From the NCBI RefSeq assembly GCF_030686155.1, contig NZ_JAUPEV010000002.1, forward strand, positions 1 to 64,000: a DNA stretch of 64,000 bases, read 5' to 3'. Source of the DNA: Helicobacter_J cappadocius. Its GTDB lineage: Bacteria; Campylobacterota; Campylobacteria; Campylobacterales; Helicobacteraceae. Every line of letters begins with the position of its first letter. The first letter of the stretch is position 1. The notes below the pieces were generated by a model, which saw only the letters and a program-made list of their open reading frames with translations, ran no database searches and was not told where the DNA came from. Positions 17,501 through 25,150 of the stretch are shown in pieces. The translations under genes were made by a program, and so were the position numbers.

Positions 17501-19972
17501 ATACAAGCTTCTGTTAAGGATATTTACAATGACACTGAAAAAACCAAAACCATTCTTTCAAGTACTTCTTTTTCAGGAGGGGATATTAGTTTTAGTGGTG
17601 ATGTGAATAGAATTAGAGAGGTTTTAGGTTCTAAAACATATTCATCTCCTATAGGGGTTGATGAAAATGAAACTTCTAAAAAAAATCATTTTTTAAAACA
17701 AGATGATGACTTTAAAGAAACTTTTGTTTTGCAATATGGTGAAAATGTTGAGCAACCAAATTTTGCTCCACCTTCAATTCGTCCTAATTCTTCTACAGAA
17801 GCCAATATATCTTCTTCTAACATATCAGATCAAGCCCAATCTACTTTGCATAATCAATCTTTGGTTCAAAAAATCAAAAATATTTTTAGAAAGAATAAAG
17901 GCTCTTATACTGCCGAAGACTTAAACTTGGTTTCTGAAGATGCCAAACTTGTTTCTTATGGAAAAATTTATGATGATATTCCTGCAAAATCAGAATCTGT
18001 ACTCTTTGAACAATCTATGATAAAGCACGAAAAAGATTTGGATAAATTTGCTGCTATGGGAGAAGAAATACCTCCTAGAATCCCGCTAAAAAAAGAGAAA
18101 AAAACTAGTGAAGGAGATGTAATGGATTTGGAGGATTTCATTGACAGAGGTATTTTTGATATACAAAGCTTGAATTTATCTCAAAGCGTTGATGTGCTTA
18201 ATGGAGTTGCAAAAAATCCAATTTTCATGCAAAATCATCAACAGGAAAGTCTAAAAAATTATTTCATAGAACTGCTTTCAGAAGTAGGCGACAACTTCCC
18301 TTATCACCCAGATTCAAAAGATTATAGAAAAATTACAGGTGAGATATATGCAAATTTGGATGATAAAATAATAAACAATCCTAAAATTGAACACTATATA
18401 AAGAATTTTGATGATTTAAGTAAAAATCACTTTCAGAGATTAGCAAAAGAAGTTGTTGCTCATTACACTGAAACACTCAAGAGTGTGAATTTAGATGTCA
18501 CAAATACGAATATTCATTTTTCGGAAAAATTTAAAAGTGCTTTTTATTTATCAAGCAATGATGACATTCATATTCCTACACCTCAAGAATATAAGAATAT
18601 TTATTTTAAAAATCAAAATCCTACATCACAAGAGGTTGGTTTACATTTTTTAAATGTTGTTGTTCATGAAATGACCCATAAACAACAAAATCTTTTTGTT
18701 AGAAATATAGACAATCCTGAAATTTCTCAAAATGTTAAAGACTATGCTTCGATTATAGGTTTAAATTTTCAATTTTATGCTCAAGGTAAAAAAGATAGTT
18801 ATCATCTATATAGAAATCAGATATTGGAAGCGGAAGCCTTTAAGCATGGAGAAGAAACAATGAAAAAATTTGCGGATTCACTTGTGGATAATCATGACCA
18901 ATTATCAGATATTTCTTTTTCTAGCTCACAACAATCACTAAATATTCCTTCAGTAAATCCACAGAGAAATACAAAACCTTTTTTTCAGAGAGTGTTGAAT
19001 ATATTTTCCAAGCAGAACTCTGAAAACAATCCTAATTCAATGTTACCTAGTTCAGATGCTTTCCCCAAGATAGAGCATTTTCCTACTCGTAATAAAAATC
19101 TTGAATCTACACTTGAAGGTGATCCTAATTTTTCAAATGTAGCTCTTGTGTATGGTCTGAGTTCAAATAGAGAAATTTTATTAGAATCAATACCTTTAGA
19201 AGAAATCAGAAAAAGACCTCTGATAGCCGATGATTATCTTGAAGCCTTAAATGCTAATGAAAGTTCCGAGAAAGAAAAAAGATTTTATGATTTTGCAAGT
19301 TCGGTTGCTATTGGGAGTAAAAATTTGCTTAAAAATATCATTTTGGACTATCAAGAACCTGTTGAAAGTCCTAGAGATGAGGGTATCAATTCCATCCCAA
19401 GAAAAGATAATGAAACGATTTTTGAACATTTGGTCAGCAATGAAGCTATTATAAAGATTATCAAAAATATAGATACCAATAAAAAGGCAATGGAAATTAT
19501 TAAAAAAATAGCAAAAAATAGGGATTTTGAAAGACTATATGATGTTATTGTTTATGGAATTAGTGATTCAGACCTTACGCCTAAGGAAAAAGAATTATAT
19601 GAACGTTATGTTGGGTATGCTACAGCATTAGATGAAGAGAGATTTTTTGGTGCTAAAACCATAGGTGTTCTTAAAAATGTTCTAGATTCCGGAGGAAAAA
19701 TTTATTTTAACCTAGATGAGCTTGTTACTAACTATCATCCTTTTACAGATAAAATTGAAGATGTTGATTTGAAAAAACTAGAAAATGTATTCAATTTTAA
19801 TGATGAATATTATGAATCTATAACTGCAGAAGAATTGAGATATATTTATCAAAATTACAGAACACATCCTAATTTAAAATTTACCGTCAAAAAACAAGTT
19901 ATTGAAAATCCATTTAAGGATGCTGATGTGATTAAAGTTATAGAATCTCAGATTAATAAAAATAAAATATAG
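11549..19972 (+). CDS. Giant TpsA exoprotein: FHA/CdiA-like filament with an internal zincin metalloprotease motif and a distinct C-terminal tip
   Basis: 2807 residues, starting at GTG 11549 behind AAGGAAAC. Order: signal peptide (about 1-31); TPS secretion domain (about 35-270) with ANPNL (106-110) and NENG (146-149, usually NPNG); FHA-type repeats; a CdiA/FhaB-like middle with YYIETRPELVDMDKF near 990; more beta-helix repeats to about 2040; a disordered linker (about 2040-2200). The C-terminal region has HEMTHKQQ, the HExxH zinc motif (His2373, Glu2374, His2377), and ILEAEAF, where Glu2427 or Glu2429 may be the third ligand. A tip follows with GGKIYFNLDEL (2715-2725) and ITAEELRYIY (from 2758), a pattern I associate with polymorphic-toxin ends. 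I see no cysteine and no VENN motif. Only 13 bases separate it from the next, opposite-strand gene. Confidence 0.85.
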   Translation: MNLNFSVKKYLSISVSLTQVLSTSLVNLSAADLRPRNHIQPLGNNSFTPQMNTSANGRDVVNIVNPNSEGISHNKYESFDIAKDNGVILNNSQENGVSITGGFVAANPNLSLNAKLIINEILSNKNTSLEGTLEVFGKNADVIIANENGLVVNGVSFINTGGVTLTTGVIDDVDWQISIRQGEVNILNGGVGLDGDYFSIISQSMKLSGSIGRLDGNPLKKINFIAGVNDVELATDISDPVIKDTKASGSKKPELSIDGNMLGSMYAGYIHFISTENGVGVRHSGVIKSASDISIDAKGDIQTSALIAQNIDLKSSSDINNKGLIVADKKLMIEAHTLNNFDTADYNVMEKLGLELKTSYLQGENIDLKMTNLFNQGKIIALQGIYMNSLSNFGEFENKGNISSKDIMIQTSVFKNSGVISSGDLKLQVFEKNINFGDIQSDLFSVQTKNYFNQGTISSNTGIFNSESFENQGKIKIGNLDIDTQKLINSSQISTFNIQLNIQEIENTGNIESVNQLFLIFKDTSENLSNFFHNSKGIFHSDDTLSLKSGSVDIDSEFGKMSANGKILIESNGDISIKKTFSNIGSIGLKATGSIFKDNDTLLASQNNVYLDAKTFLNRAGGYVFGKNITIKADDIINSENSTIDAQFIVSLRADTIDNNMGTINSGGNMELFVKTLNNTGKTLGSLNFIDTRPGWLHYYFAKDYFGNRNFNASYTGYNIINTLENTQAVIKSGGNLKIGFIDGGKTDIYNNDSIIAAFKNIDIVGNVYNTTSKKEYSVQDLLKRFSIESIEATPTYLGNTNVYRLGRGNPLEVLDKAKYSSDDNAGYFGLLKDFSSKNQLFKSLMAEGFGVDWLSKDNPKELNLNQKANISFVSKNPAQIVAGDDISIRGEVVYNSTGSIQKIKEDINTIKTNLKNIQDFDTNTAQKVSENSPDLDKLKNQNSIDDADKNTSKENILESVGLSEQDILGLGKQLLFHAGSDILNSKISYYIETRPELVDMDKFYGSQYFFTQVGYEPNKPISVIGDAYYENRLLNHQLIQNLGYSNALSANDVKDFLDNAVLEQKKLGLVIGEALNKEQISKLNKDIVWYVSQKINGNDVLVPQLYYSKNTSFKKTTTTQNSNIASLGDLFLDVGMFQNQSSDLNADGTAVINAKGEVKNIGGVISGDKIAINAKNFLSQSELGIHKSGNFDTPHQGKIFSKGDVIVQTEGDIKIQNSLISSDGRDSKINLISKKGSIEIIDEMIKKIDYKGESKHNSDSSWESATITSSSLSSGSVIQGSNINFKSATDITIKGSSLFQNSKEGSINLISDRNINIIAGMNDRDIKTSTSFSGVNKSSGMREYSTVTNITQKQYQSANSLIGGLGNINIKAKKDLIIRSSGVQSNEKISFNTEGKIDILDSQNISVLNSSYSSYQVFGIKGGEDNQSSSVSSASFINATKGVFLDSKQSIHISGSEINGGDGDIVFRSKKDLKIEAGKNTFNQQSTSYGFGIVGSINAGVMESKVSAGFGVNDGQNFAGAQSNFDSKTLVSGKMQMDSLVSADAGLEFSYSSEKTNSIYYANSNIKTTGSIKGIVEESADIGGANLQSFKDIILQAGTIETSKYIDETTKHSIGFNLSIKQKGQITSSAFDAMNMISNVSIKAADGKNINGGIVAAEAVGSVTNLIFNDLIGAVSTQEGSFQINYQNSNKTSENISNINAGGNIVMQTLKGNINLVGVDVKGSSLSLDSAKDINIVAAKNTSEENGFSFGIQARVQESAGYSALWGNNTDVGVGGNVNVSYNQKNEISYQASNFKIKNQAKIISKEDISIIGGKINATNADVQVGKNMLVASVADIKDSKSLNASLGGDISLGAASSTIGKGNFSFNGGGGYYYKNSKNVEIQSGIVTEGKLNVKVKGNAILKGSVLDSKIQEGLFEVDGKLSISDLDLHKDMGGGNVNLSGGLSGNFGGHINVGDYESEKNKLHSAINITTKVKDGITVNGIQASVKDIYNDTEKTKTILSSTSFSGGDISFSGDVNRIREVLGSKTYSSPIGVDENETSKKNHFLKQDDDFKETFVLQYGENVEQPNFAPPSIRPNSSTEANISSSNISDQAQSTLHNQSLVQKIKNIFRKNKGSYTAEDLNLVSEDAKLVSYGKIYDDIPAKSESVLFEQSMIKHEKDLDKFAAMGEEIPPRIPLKKEKKTSEGDVMDLEDFIDRGIFDIQSLNLSQSVDVLNGVAKNPIFMQNHQQESLKNYFIELLSEVGDNFPYHPDSKDYRKITGEIYANLDDKIINNPKIEHYIKNFDDLSKNHFQRLAKEVVAHYTETLKSVNLDVTNTNIHFSEKFKSAFYLSSNDDIHIPTPQEYKNIYFKNQNPTSQEVGLHFLNVVVHEMTHKQQNLFVRNIDNPEISQNVKDYASIIGLNFQFYAQGKKDSYHLYRNQILEAEAFKHGEETMKKFADSLVDNHDQLSDISFSSSQQSLNIPSVNPQRNTKPFFQRVLNIFSKQNSENNPNSMLPSSDAFPKIEHFPTRNKNLESTLEGDPNFSNVALVYGLSSNREILLESIPLEEIRKRPLIADDYLEALNANESSEKEKRFYDFASSVAIGSKNLLKNIILDYQEPVESPRDEGINSIPRKDNETIFEHLVSNEAIIKIIKNIDTNKKAMEIIKKIAKNRDFERLYDVIVYGISDSDLTPKEKELYERYVGYATALDEERFFGAKTIGVLKNVLDSGGKIYFNLDELVTNYHPFTDKIEDVDLKKLENVFNFNDEYYESITAEELRYIYQNYRTHPNLKFTVKKQVIENPFKDADVIKVIESQINKNKI

Positions 19973-19985
19973 CCACCATTTTTAG

Positions 19986-20912
19986 TCAAAAAATCTTGGG
20001 TATATTGCCTTGGTTATTCCCTTGGTATTCTTTTAGTTTTTTATAAAGCTGGATTTTTAGACGCTCAAGAGCTTTTTGTTTGTTTATTTCTGTGCTATGA
20101 AGTTGTATATAAAAAACCACTTTATTATCGCAGTCATTGATATTTGCTTGTAAGGAAGCTATGATTTTATTTTGTTGAGGTTCTATGGTGATTTTATTAT
20201 AAATAGTCTGAATATTTTTTTCATCGACATTTTGTATAAATTTTGCATATTCTGAACTCAAAATTTTTATAGCTTCTTTGTCATCAGTATCTGAAAAAAC
20301 AAGCCTAGCTAACACTAGAGGAGAATTTTGATTGAATATATCTTCATAAGCTTTTAAAGATGGAAGTTTTGATGAAAAATCAAGAGCCTGAATGCTTTGA
20401 ACCAAAGATTTTGCTTGATTGAGTAGATCTTCGAAGGTATTTTTATCTTTAATGGAAATTGATTTGCAGTTTTTAGAATTCAGACTACCTAGCTGTGTGT
20501 AGAGATCTTGATACTTATCTTCAAGGGTTTTTAGGAGAAGATTTTTAGATATTTTGATTTGAGAATAATATTGTTTGTTTTTGTATTCAGTGTGGGTAAA
20601 TGTGATATTTTGAAGTTCTATATTTTCTATAGATACTTGGATATTTTGTAAAATTTTTGATTCTTGTTCTTGATTGTTTTGAATATTTAAGATGCTAGTG
20701 CTTGAATTAACCTTTAGTTTAATGCTAGATGCCAAGTCGTTGATAGCATTTTTTTTAGACTCCTCAAGAGTTTTTCCGCTTCCATTTCCATATAAAAAAA
20801 CATTATCTTTTGGAAGGGAGAGAAACCATTTTGGCGGGGGTGAGACTTCCTCCACCGCAAAACAGGCATTAAATAGCAATGCAATAAAAAGCAATATTAA
20901 ATTTTTTAACAC
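19986..20912 (-). CDS. LPP20-family envelope protein
   Basis: A secreted protein of about 308 residues with the LPP20-type N-terminal domain (PPPKWFLSLPKDNVFLYGNG, then KNAINDLASSIKLKV). The start is placed at GTG 20912, behind GGTGAT and at the head of a clean signal peptide (MLKNLILLFIALLFNACFA). A TTG at 20930 would overlap the upstream gene. The Cys in FNAC is a poor lipobox, so cleavage after CFA is equally likely. It is the last gene of a trio with LpoB-like and COG3014 proteins. It probably acts at the outer membrane; the exact role is unknown. Confidence 0.7.
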   Translation of the reverse strand: MLKNLILLFIALLFNACFAVEEVSPPPKWFLSLPKDNVFLYGNGSGKTLEESKKNAINDLASSIKLKVNSSTSILNIQNNQEQESKILQNIQVSIENIELQNITFTHTEYKNKQYYSQIKISKNLLLKTLEDKYQDLYTQLGSLNSKNCKSISIKDKNTFEDLLNQAKSLVQSIQALDFSSKLPSLKAYEDIFNQNSPLVLARLVFSDTDDKEAIKILSSEYAKFIQNVDEKNIQTIYNKITIEPQQNKIIASLQANINDCDNKVVFYIQLHSTEINKQKALERLKIQLYKKLKEYQGNNQGNIPKIF

Positions 20913-20919
20913 AATCTTA

Positions 20920-21534
20920 TCACCAAGCAACAGATTTGTTTTTGCCTAGTTTTATAATATTAACCTCATCATCCCAAACCACAAGACCTGTCTTGATGTC
21001 TGTAAGTGTGAGCAAGAAGTAATAATCCACTCTTTGCTTTGAGCCTATTTTGGTATTTCTTTGAACGATTTTTCCAGAGAGAGACAATTCAGGGGCTATT
21101 AGGCTCCCTTTTTCTTGAACAGTATATTGATTAAATTCATCATTTTTTCTGGCATCTCGAGCTTTTTGTAGCATTTTGTCAGTTGTTCCCCCACTTCCAG
21201 AAAGAGCCATTGTGAGGATAAATTTTCCACTATTTCGCATATCTCGAGTTATTTTTCGAGTAAGCTCTTCAGTGCTGAAATTTTGCATCGTATCGTTAGT
21301 AACATCTGAAATCGCTAGAACCTTTGGTTTTTTTTCGGTCGCTAGATTTTTTACATAGCCACTTTGAAGCAGGGATTGAACACTTTTATTTGCCGCATCT
21401 TCAATATCATGATAATCTAATCCAATACTTGTATATTCTTTAGAGTCTTTTGTATCGATATATTTGACTTTGTCAGCACAACCAATAAAGATTAATGCAC
21501 TCAAGGCTACCATACTCAAAATTTTTGTATTCAT
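20920..21534 (-). CDS. LpoB-like lipoprotein (penicillin-binding protein activator family)
   Basis: A 204-residue lipoprotein: the signal peptide ends in LIFIGC (Cys19). The mature part has the LpoB/CsgG-like order of VLAISDVTNDTMQNFSTEELTRKI, then GKFILT, LSLSGKIVQR and a closing YYFLLTLTDIKTGLVVWDDE. In E. coli LpoB activates the peptidoglycan synthase PBP1b. Whether this protein does so in Helicobacter is not shown. Its ATG overlaps the COG3014 gene stop by 4 bases, indicating coupled expression. Confidence 0.8.
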   Translation of the reverse strand: MNTKILSMVALSALIFIGCADKVKYIDTKDSKEYTSIGLDYHDIEDAANKSVQSLLQSGYVKNLATEKKPKVLAISDVTNDTMQNFSTEELTRKITRDMRNSGKFILTMALSGSGGTTDKMLQKARDARKNDEFNQYTVQEKGSLIAPELSLSGKIVQRNTKIGSKQRVDYYFLLTLTDIKTGLVVWDDEVNIIKLGKNKSVAW

Positions 21535-22955
21535 TGTTTTTCTCCTATGATCAGTTTAGGTATTATATTATTTTTTGTTGTTCTTATGTATATAATATTA
21601 TTGCTATTTTTGCATATTTTGTATTCTTTTTCATTCACGGGGGTTGATTTTTCTACAAGGGGAGGGTTTTTGTTTTTAGTACAATCTTCAAACCCAATTT
21701 CTAAGATTTCTCTGCCATCAGCTAAAAGGTTTATTTGTTCTTTATTGTTTTCTATGCGATTTAGCCATACTTTGTGCGGAAACACGGTTGTGATTCTAGT
21801 ATCAGCAGCTGTGGTTGCTGCAGAAAATAGAGCTCCTCCTATGGCAGCATAACTTCCTAGTGTTTGGGTTAAAACACTTTGCATAGAAGCTTTATAGACT
21901 GCTGAAATGATAGCACGAGTGATGATATAGGGTAATTGTTTTGAAAATTCATTGGCGATTATGCCATCAAAAAGAGATATTTCTTCAAAATTTTTAGACC
22001 CCATTTTTGTTTTGATGTCAAAAGAATTATAAAAGCTAATTCCTTCTTCTAGTTGCGGTAATGCTAATCCAAAATAAAGAACCTCACTACTTATGAGATA
22101 TAGTGGTAATTTTATACTGAATTCTTTTTTCGTGGGGGATTTTCCATCTTCAATCACAATCCAAGTGTATTTTTTTTTGTCATATTTATTATTTTGAAAT
22201 GCAAACATATCTTGAGCAATAATTTTGGAGTGATTGATCCCATAGGCTTCTTTAAGTAAATCCATTCCTTTTGGATCTCCTTGTAGAGAAAAATATAAAC
22301 CAGATATATAAGATACTAAAGGATTAATAAAACCACTATAAATAGCAAAATGTTTTAGGTTGGAATATTGAGAATTCAAGATTTTATCAATTTTTTCGCT
22401 AGAAGTATTTTGATTGATTTCTTCTGAAGCCTTAGGATCTTTTTTATATTTTTCTTTTTGTATTTTTATGGCTTTTTGAATTTCTTTTTCATAATATTCT
22501 TTTGCTCTTCTTTGTCTATCATTAGCACGATTGAACTCTACTCGTGCTCTTGAATTATCGCCTATAGCCAGTGCATCAAGGGCTTTGTAGTAATTGATAA
22601 GTACACCTTCATAAATGCTCCCTTGATAGCTTTTTACATTGTCGTTAATGAGTGTAGCCCCTGTATTGCTCAGAGAATTTGATAATATTCCTTGTGCTTG
22701 TTTGTGATTCAGTAATTTTTCAGCAGTATCTAAAATAGACATTGATTCTTTATAGTTTCCTGCTATATAGCCACTTACACCACTTTGAATTTGCCATAAA
22801 AGATGATTTTTGATTTTCTTTTTTGAAAATACAAAGGCTTCTTGTGGTTTTTTTTCATAATAAAGCCTGTTAAAGGTATTGAGATTTTCCTGATAGGCAC
22901 ATCCGGTGAATATCAATAAAAAAAATAAAAACGAAGCAGTATAAAAACTTTTCAT
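21531..22955 (-). CDS. COG3014-family lipoprotein, uncharacterised
   Basis: A 474-residue lipoprotein with signal peptide and lipobox LIFTGC (Cys19). The first half is helical and repeat-like in the manner of TPR proteins (GYIAGNYKESMSILDTAEKLL; YYKALDALAIGDNSRARVEF, then NRANDRQRRAKEYYEKEIQKA). The second half holds a glycine/alanine-rich hydrophobic stretch (SYAAIGGALFSAATTAA) and an HKVWLN segment. These are the marks of COG3014, which is often found beside LpoB/CsgG-like and LPP20-like proteins, as here. The three together suggest an outer-membrane complex; function is unknown. Confidence 0.75.
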   Translation of the reverse strand: MKSFYTASFLFFLLIFTGCAYQENLNTFNRLYYEKKPQEAFVFSKKKIKNHLLWQIQSGVSGYIAGNYKESMSILDTAEKLLNHKQAQGILSNSLSNTGATLINDNVKSYQGSIYEGVLINYYKALDALAIGDNSRARVEFNRANDRQRRAKEYYEKEIQKAIKIQKEKYKKDPKASEEINQNTSSEKIDKILNSQYSNLKHFAIYSGFINPLVSYISGLYFSLQGDPKGMDLLKEAYGINHSKIIAQDMFAFQNNKYDKKKYTWIVIEDGKSPTKKEFSIKLPLYLISSEVLYFGLALPQLEEGISFYNSFDIKTKMGSKNFEEISLFDGIIANEFSKQLPYIITRAIISAVYKASMQSVLTQTLGSYAAIGGALFSAATTAADTRITTVFPHKVWLNRIENNKEQINLLADGREILEIGFEDCTKNKNPPLVEKSTPVNEKEYKICKNSNNIIYIRTTKNNIIPKLIIGEKQ

Positions 22956-23154
22956 TATAAATATCTTTTAAGGGATTTCTAATTGTTTTATTAAATCTTA
23001 AAAAACCTTAAAACTCAATATTATGCTTAAAAAGATTTACTATGTATGGTTTTAAAATACAAATGATAATCAAGAAATGGAGGACTAAAGCTATCTATAA
23101 AGAACAAAAAGGCAAAATTATAGCATTATAAAGTCTAAACAAATAGGGGTTAAA

Positions 23155-25089
23155 ATGCATTCTTTATCTATACAACCAGACCATCTTCCAATGCTTGAAA
23201 AAATGTCTAACACAATTCGTTTTTTGTGTGCGGATATGGTTCAATCTGCAAATAGCGGACATCCAGGAGCTCCAATGGGACTAGCAGATATTGCTACTGT
23301 TCTTTCTTTTCATATTAATATTAATCCTAAAAATCCTAATTGGATAAATCGCGATAGATTAGTTTTTAGTGGGGGACATGCTAGTGCTTTGGTGTATAGT
23401 TTAATCCATTTGTGGGGCTTTGATATTACTTTAGATGATTTGAAATCTTTTCGTAAGTTTGGATCAAAGACACCTGGTCATCCAGAATTTGGTCATACAC
23501 AAGGGGTAGAGATTACCACAGGTCCATTAGGGCAGGGTGTGGCTAATGCTGTTGGATTCGCTATGGCATCTAAGTATGCTCAAAGTATTTTGGGAGAAAA
23601 GGTTATCAATCATAAAGTCTATTGTTTTTGTGGAGATGGAGATCTTGAAGAAGGTATTAGCTATGAAGCTTCTTCGATAGCAGGTCATCATAGGCTTGAT
23701 AATCTTATTATGATTTATGATAGCAATGCTATCACTATAGAGGGTGATTTAAATGTTGCGATGAGTGAAGATATAAGCAGGAGATTTGATGCACAAGGTT
23801 GGAGGGTTTTAAAATGTAATGGTCATGATTTTATTTCCATTAATAATGCTATCGCAGATGCTAGAAAATCTGATAAACCCACCATTATTATTGCAAACAC
23901 AACGATTGCCAAAAATGCACTAGGGTTAGAAGGTTCTCATAAATCTCATGGAACACCCTTGGGTGAGGAAGTTATTAGAACTTCAAAAAAAGCTTTTGGT
24001 TTTGATGAGAGGGAGACTTTTGCGATTGCAGATGATGTGGCAATTCGTTTTAAAAATGTACTAGAAAGAGGGGAGTTGAGTGAAAAGATTTGGCAAGATT
24101 CACTCCAAGAAAGTGTAAAACAGAAGATTTATGAACTACAACATCCTGATTTTTCTAAGATTGTTTATCCTGATTTTTCAACTTCAACTAGCTTGGCAAC
24201 TAGAGTGAGTAATGGAAAGATTTTAAATGCCATTTCCAAAGCACTAGAAGGGTTTATTGGTGGAAGTGCAGATCTTGCACCATCAAATAATACGCATTTA
24301 GAAGGACGAGGGGATTTTCCAAAAGGAAAAAATCTACATTTTGGAATACGCGAACACGCGATGGGAGCTATCAGTAATGCTTTAGCAAATTATGGACTAT
24401 TTTTACCTTTTTGTGCGACATTTTTTGTTTTTAGTGATTATATGAGTGCGAGTATCCGAGTGGCTTCTATTATGAAAGCAAAATTATTTTATATCTTCAC
24501 TCATGATAGTATTGGTGTAGGAGAGGATGGGGCAACGCATCAACCCATTGAGCAGCTCACCCATCTCAGAGCTATTCCTAATCTTTATGTGTTTCGCCCT
24601 GCTGATGCGTATGAAAATATTGCTTGTTGGAAAATAGCACTTGGATTAAAAAGTCCCAGTGCGTTTGTGCTTTCAAGACAAAATTTACCAGTTCTTAGAG
24701 CAGTTCAAGAAGATAAAGTTTCAAGAGGTGGATATATTTTGAAGGATTGTGCTTCTGCACAAATAACACTTTTAGCCACAGGTTCTGAAGTGCATATCGC
24801 ATTAGAAGGGGCAAAGATATTAGAAGGTCAAGGAATTGCAACCAGGGTTGTTAGTGTACCTTGTTATGATTTGCTTATCTCTCAGGATAAAGAATATATT
24901 CGATCCCTTTTTGGAGATACTAAGGTTCTAGCCATAGAGGCTTCTAGGGGGATTGAATGGTATGTTTTTGCTGATGATGTGCTTGTTATGGATAGTTTTG
25001 GAAGTTCTGCAAAAGGCGATGAGTTATTCAAACATTATGGCTTCAGTGCTGAAAATATTGCCGTGAGAGCAAAAGCATTGATCAAATAA
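23155..25089 (+). CDS. tkt: Transketolase
   Basis: A thiamine-diphosphate enzyme of the non-oxidative pentose phosphate pathway. The 644-residue protein has SANSGHPGAPMGLAD near the N-terminus, the substrate and cofactor histidines (GGHASALVYS, TPGHPEFGHT), the ThDP motif GDGDLEEGISYEA ending in NLIMIYDSN, and the pyrimidine-domain signature THDSIGVGEDGATHQPIEQL. Length is usual. It heads the order tkt-addB-ftsK known from H. pylori (HP1088-HP1090). Confidence 0.97.
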   Translation: MHSLSIQPDHLPMLEKMSNTIRFLCADMVQSANSGHPGAPMGLADIATVLSFHININPKNPNWINRDRLVFSGGHASALVYSLIHLWGFDITLDDLKSFRKFGSKTPGHPEFGHTQGVEITTGPLGQGVANAVGFAMASKYAQSILGEKVINHKVYCFCGDGDLEEGISYEASSIAGHHRLDNLIMIYDSNAITIEGDLNVAMSEDISRRFDAQGWRVLKCNGHDFISINNAIADARKSDKPTIIIANTTIAKNALGLEGSHKSHGTPLGEEVIRTSKKAFGFDERETFAIADDVAIRFKNVLERGELSEKIWQDSLQESVKQKIYELQHPDFSKIVYPDFSTSTSLATRVSNGKILNAISKALEGFIGGSADLAPSNNTHLEGRGDFPKGKNLHFGIREHAMGAISNALANYGLFLPFCATFFVFSDYMSASIRVASIMKAKLFYIFTHDSIGVGEDGATHQPIEQLTHLRAIPNLYVFRPADAYENIACWKIALGLKSPSAFVLSRQNLPVLRAVQEDKVSRGGYILKDCASAQITLLATGSEVHIALEGAKILEGQGIATRVVSVPCYDLLISQDKEYIRSLFGDTKVLAIEASRGIEWYVFADDVLVMDSFGSSAKGDELFKHYGFSAENIAVRAKALIK

Positions 25090-25150
25090 GGATAGATGCT
25101 AAAATGTTTGATACAATAAATACAAAAAACTAATTAAAAAGGGAATTGTA

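Noticed and set aside
11549..19972. FHA repeats considered as possible DNA-level tandem repeats
   Set aside because: The repetition is at the protein-fold level (short Gly/Asn/Ser beta-helix turns); I saw no long exact nucleotide repeats.
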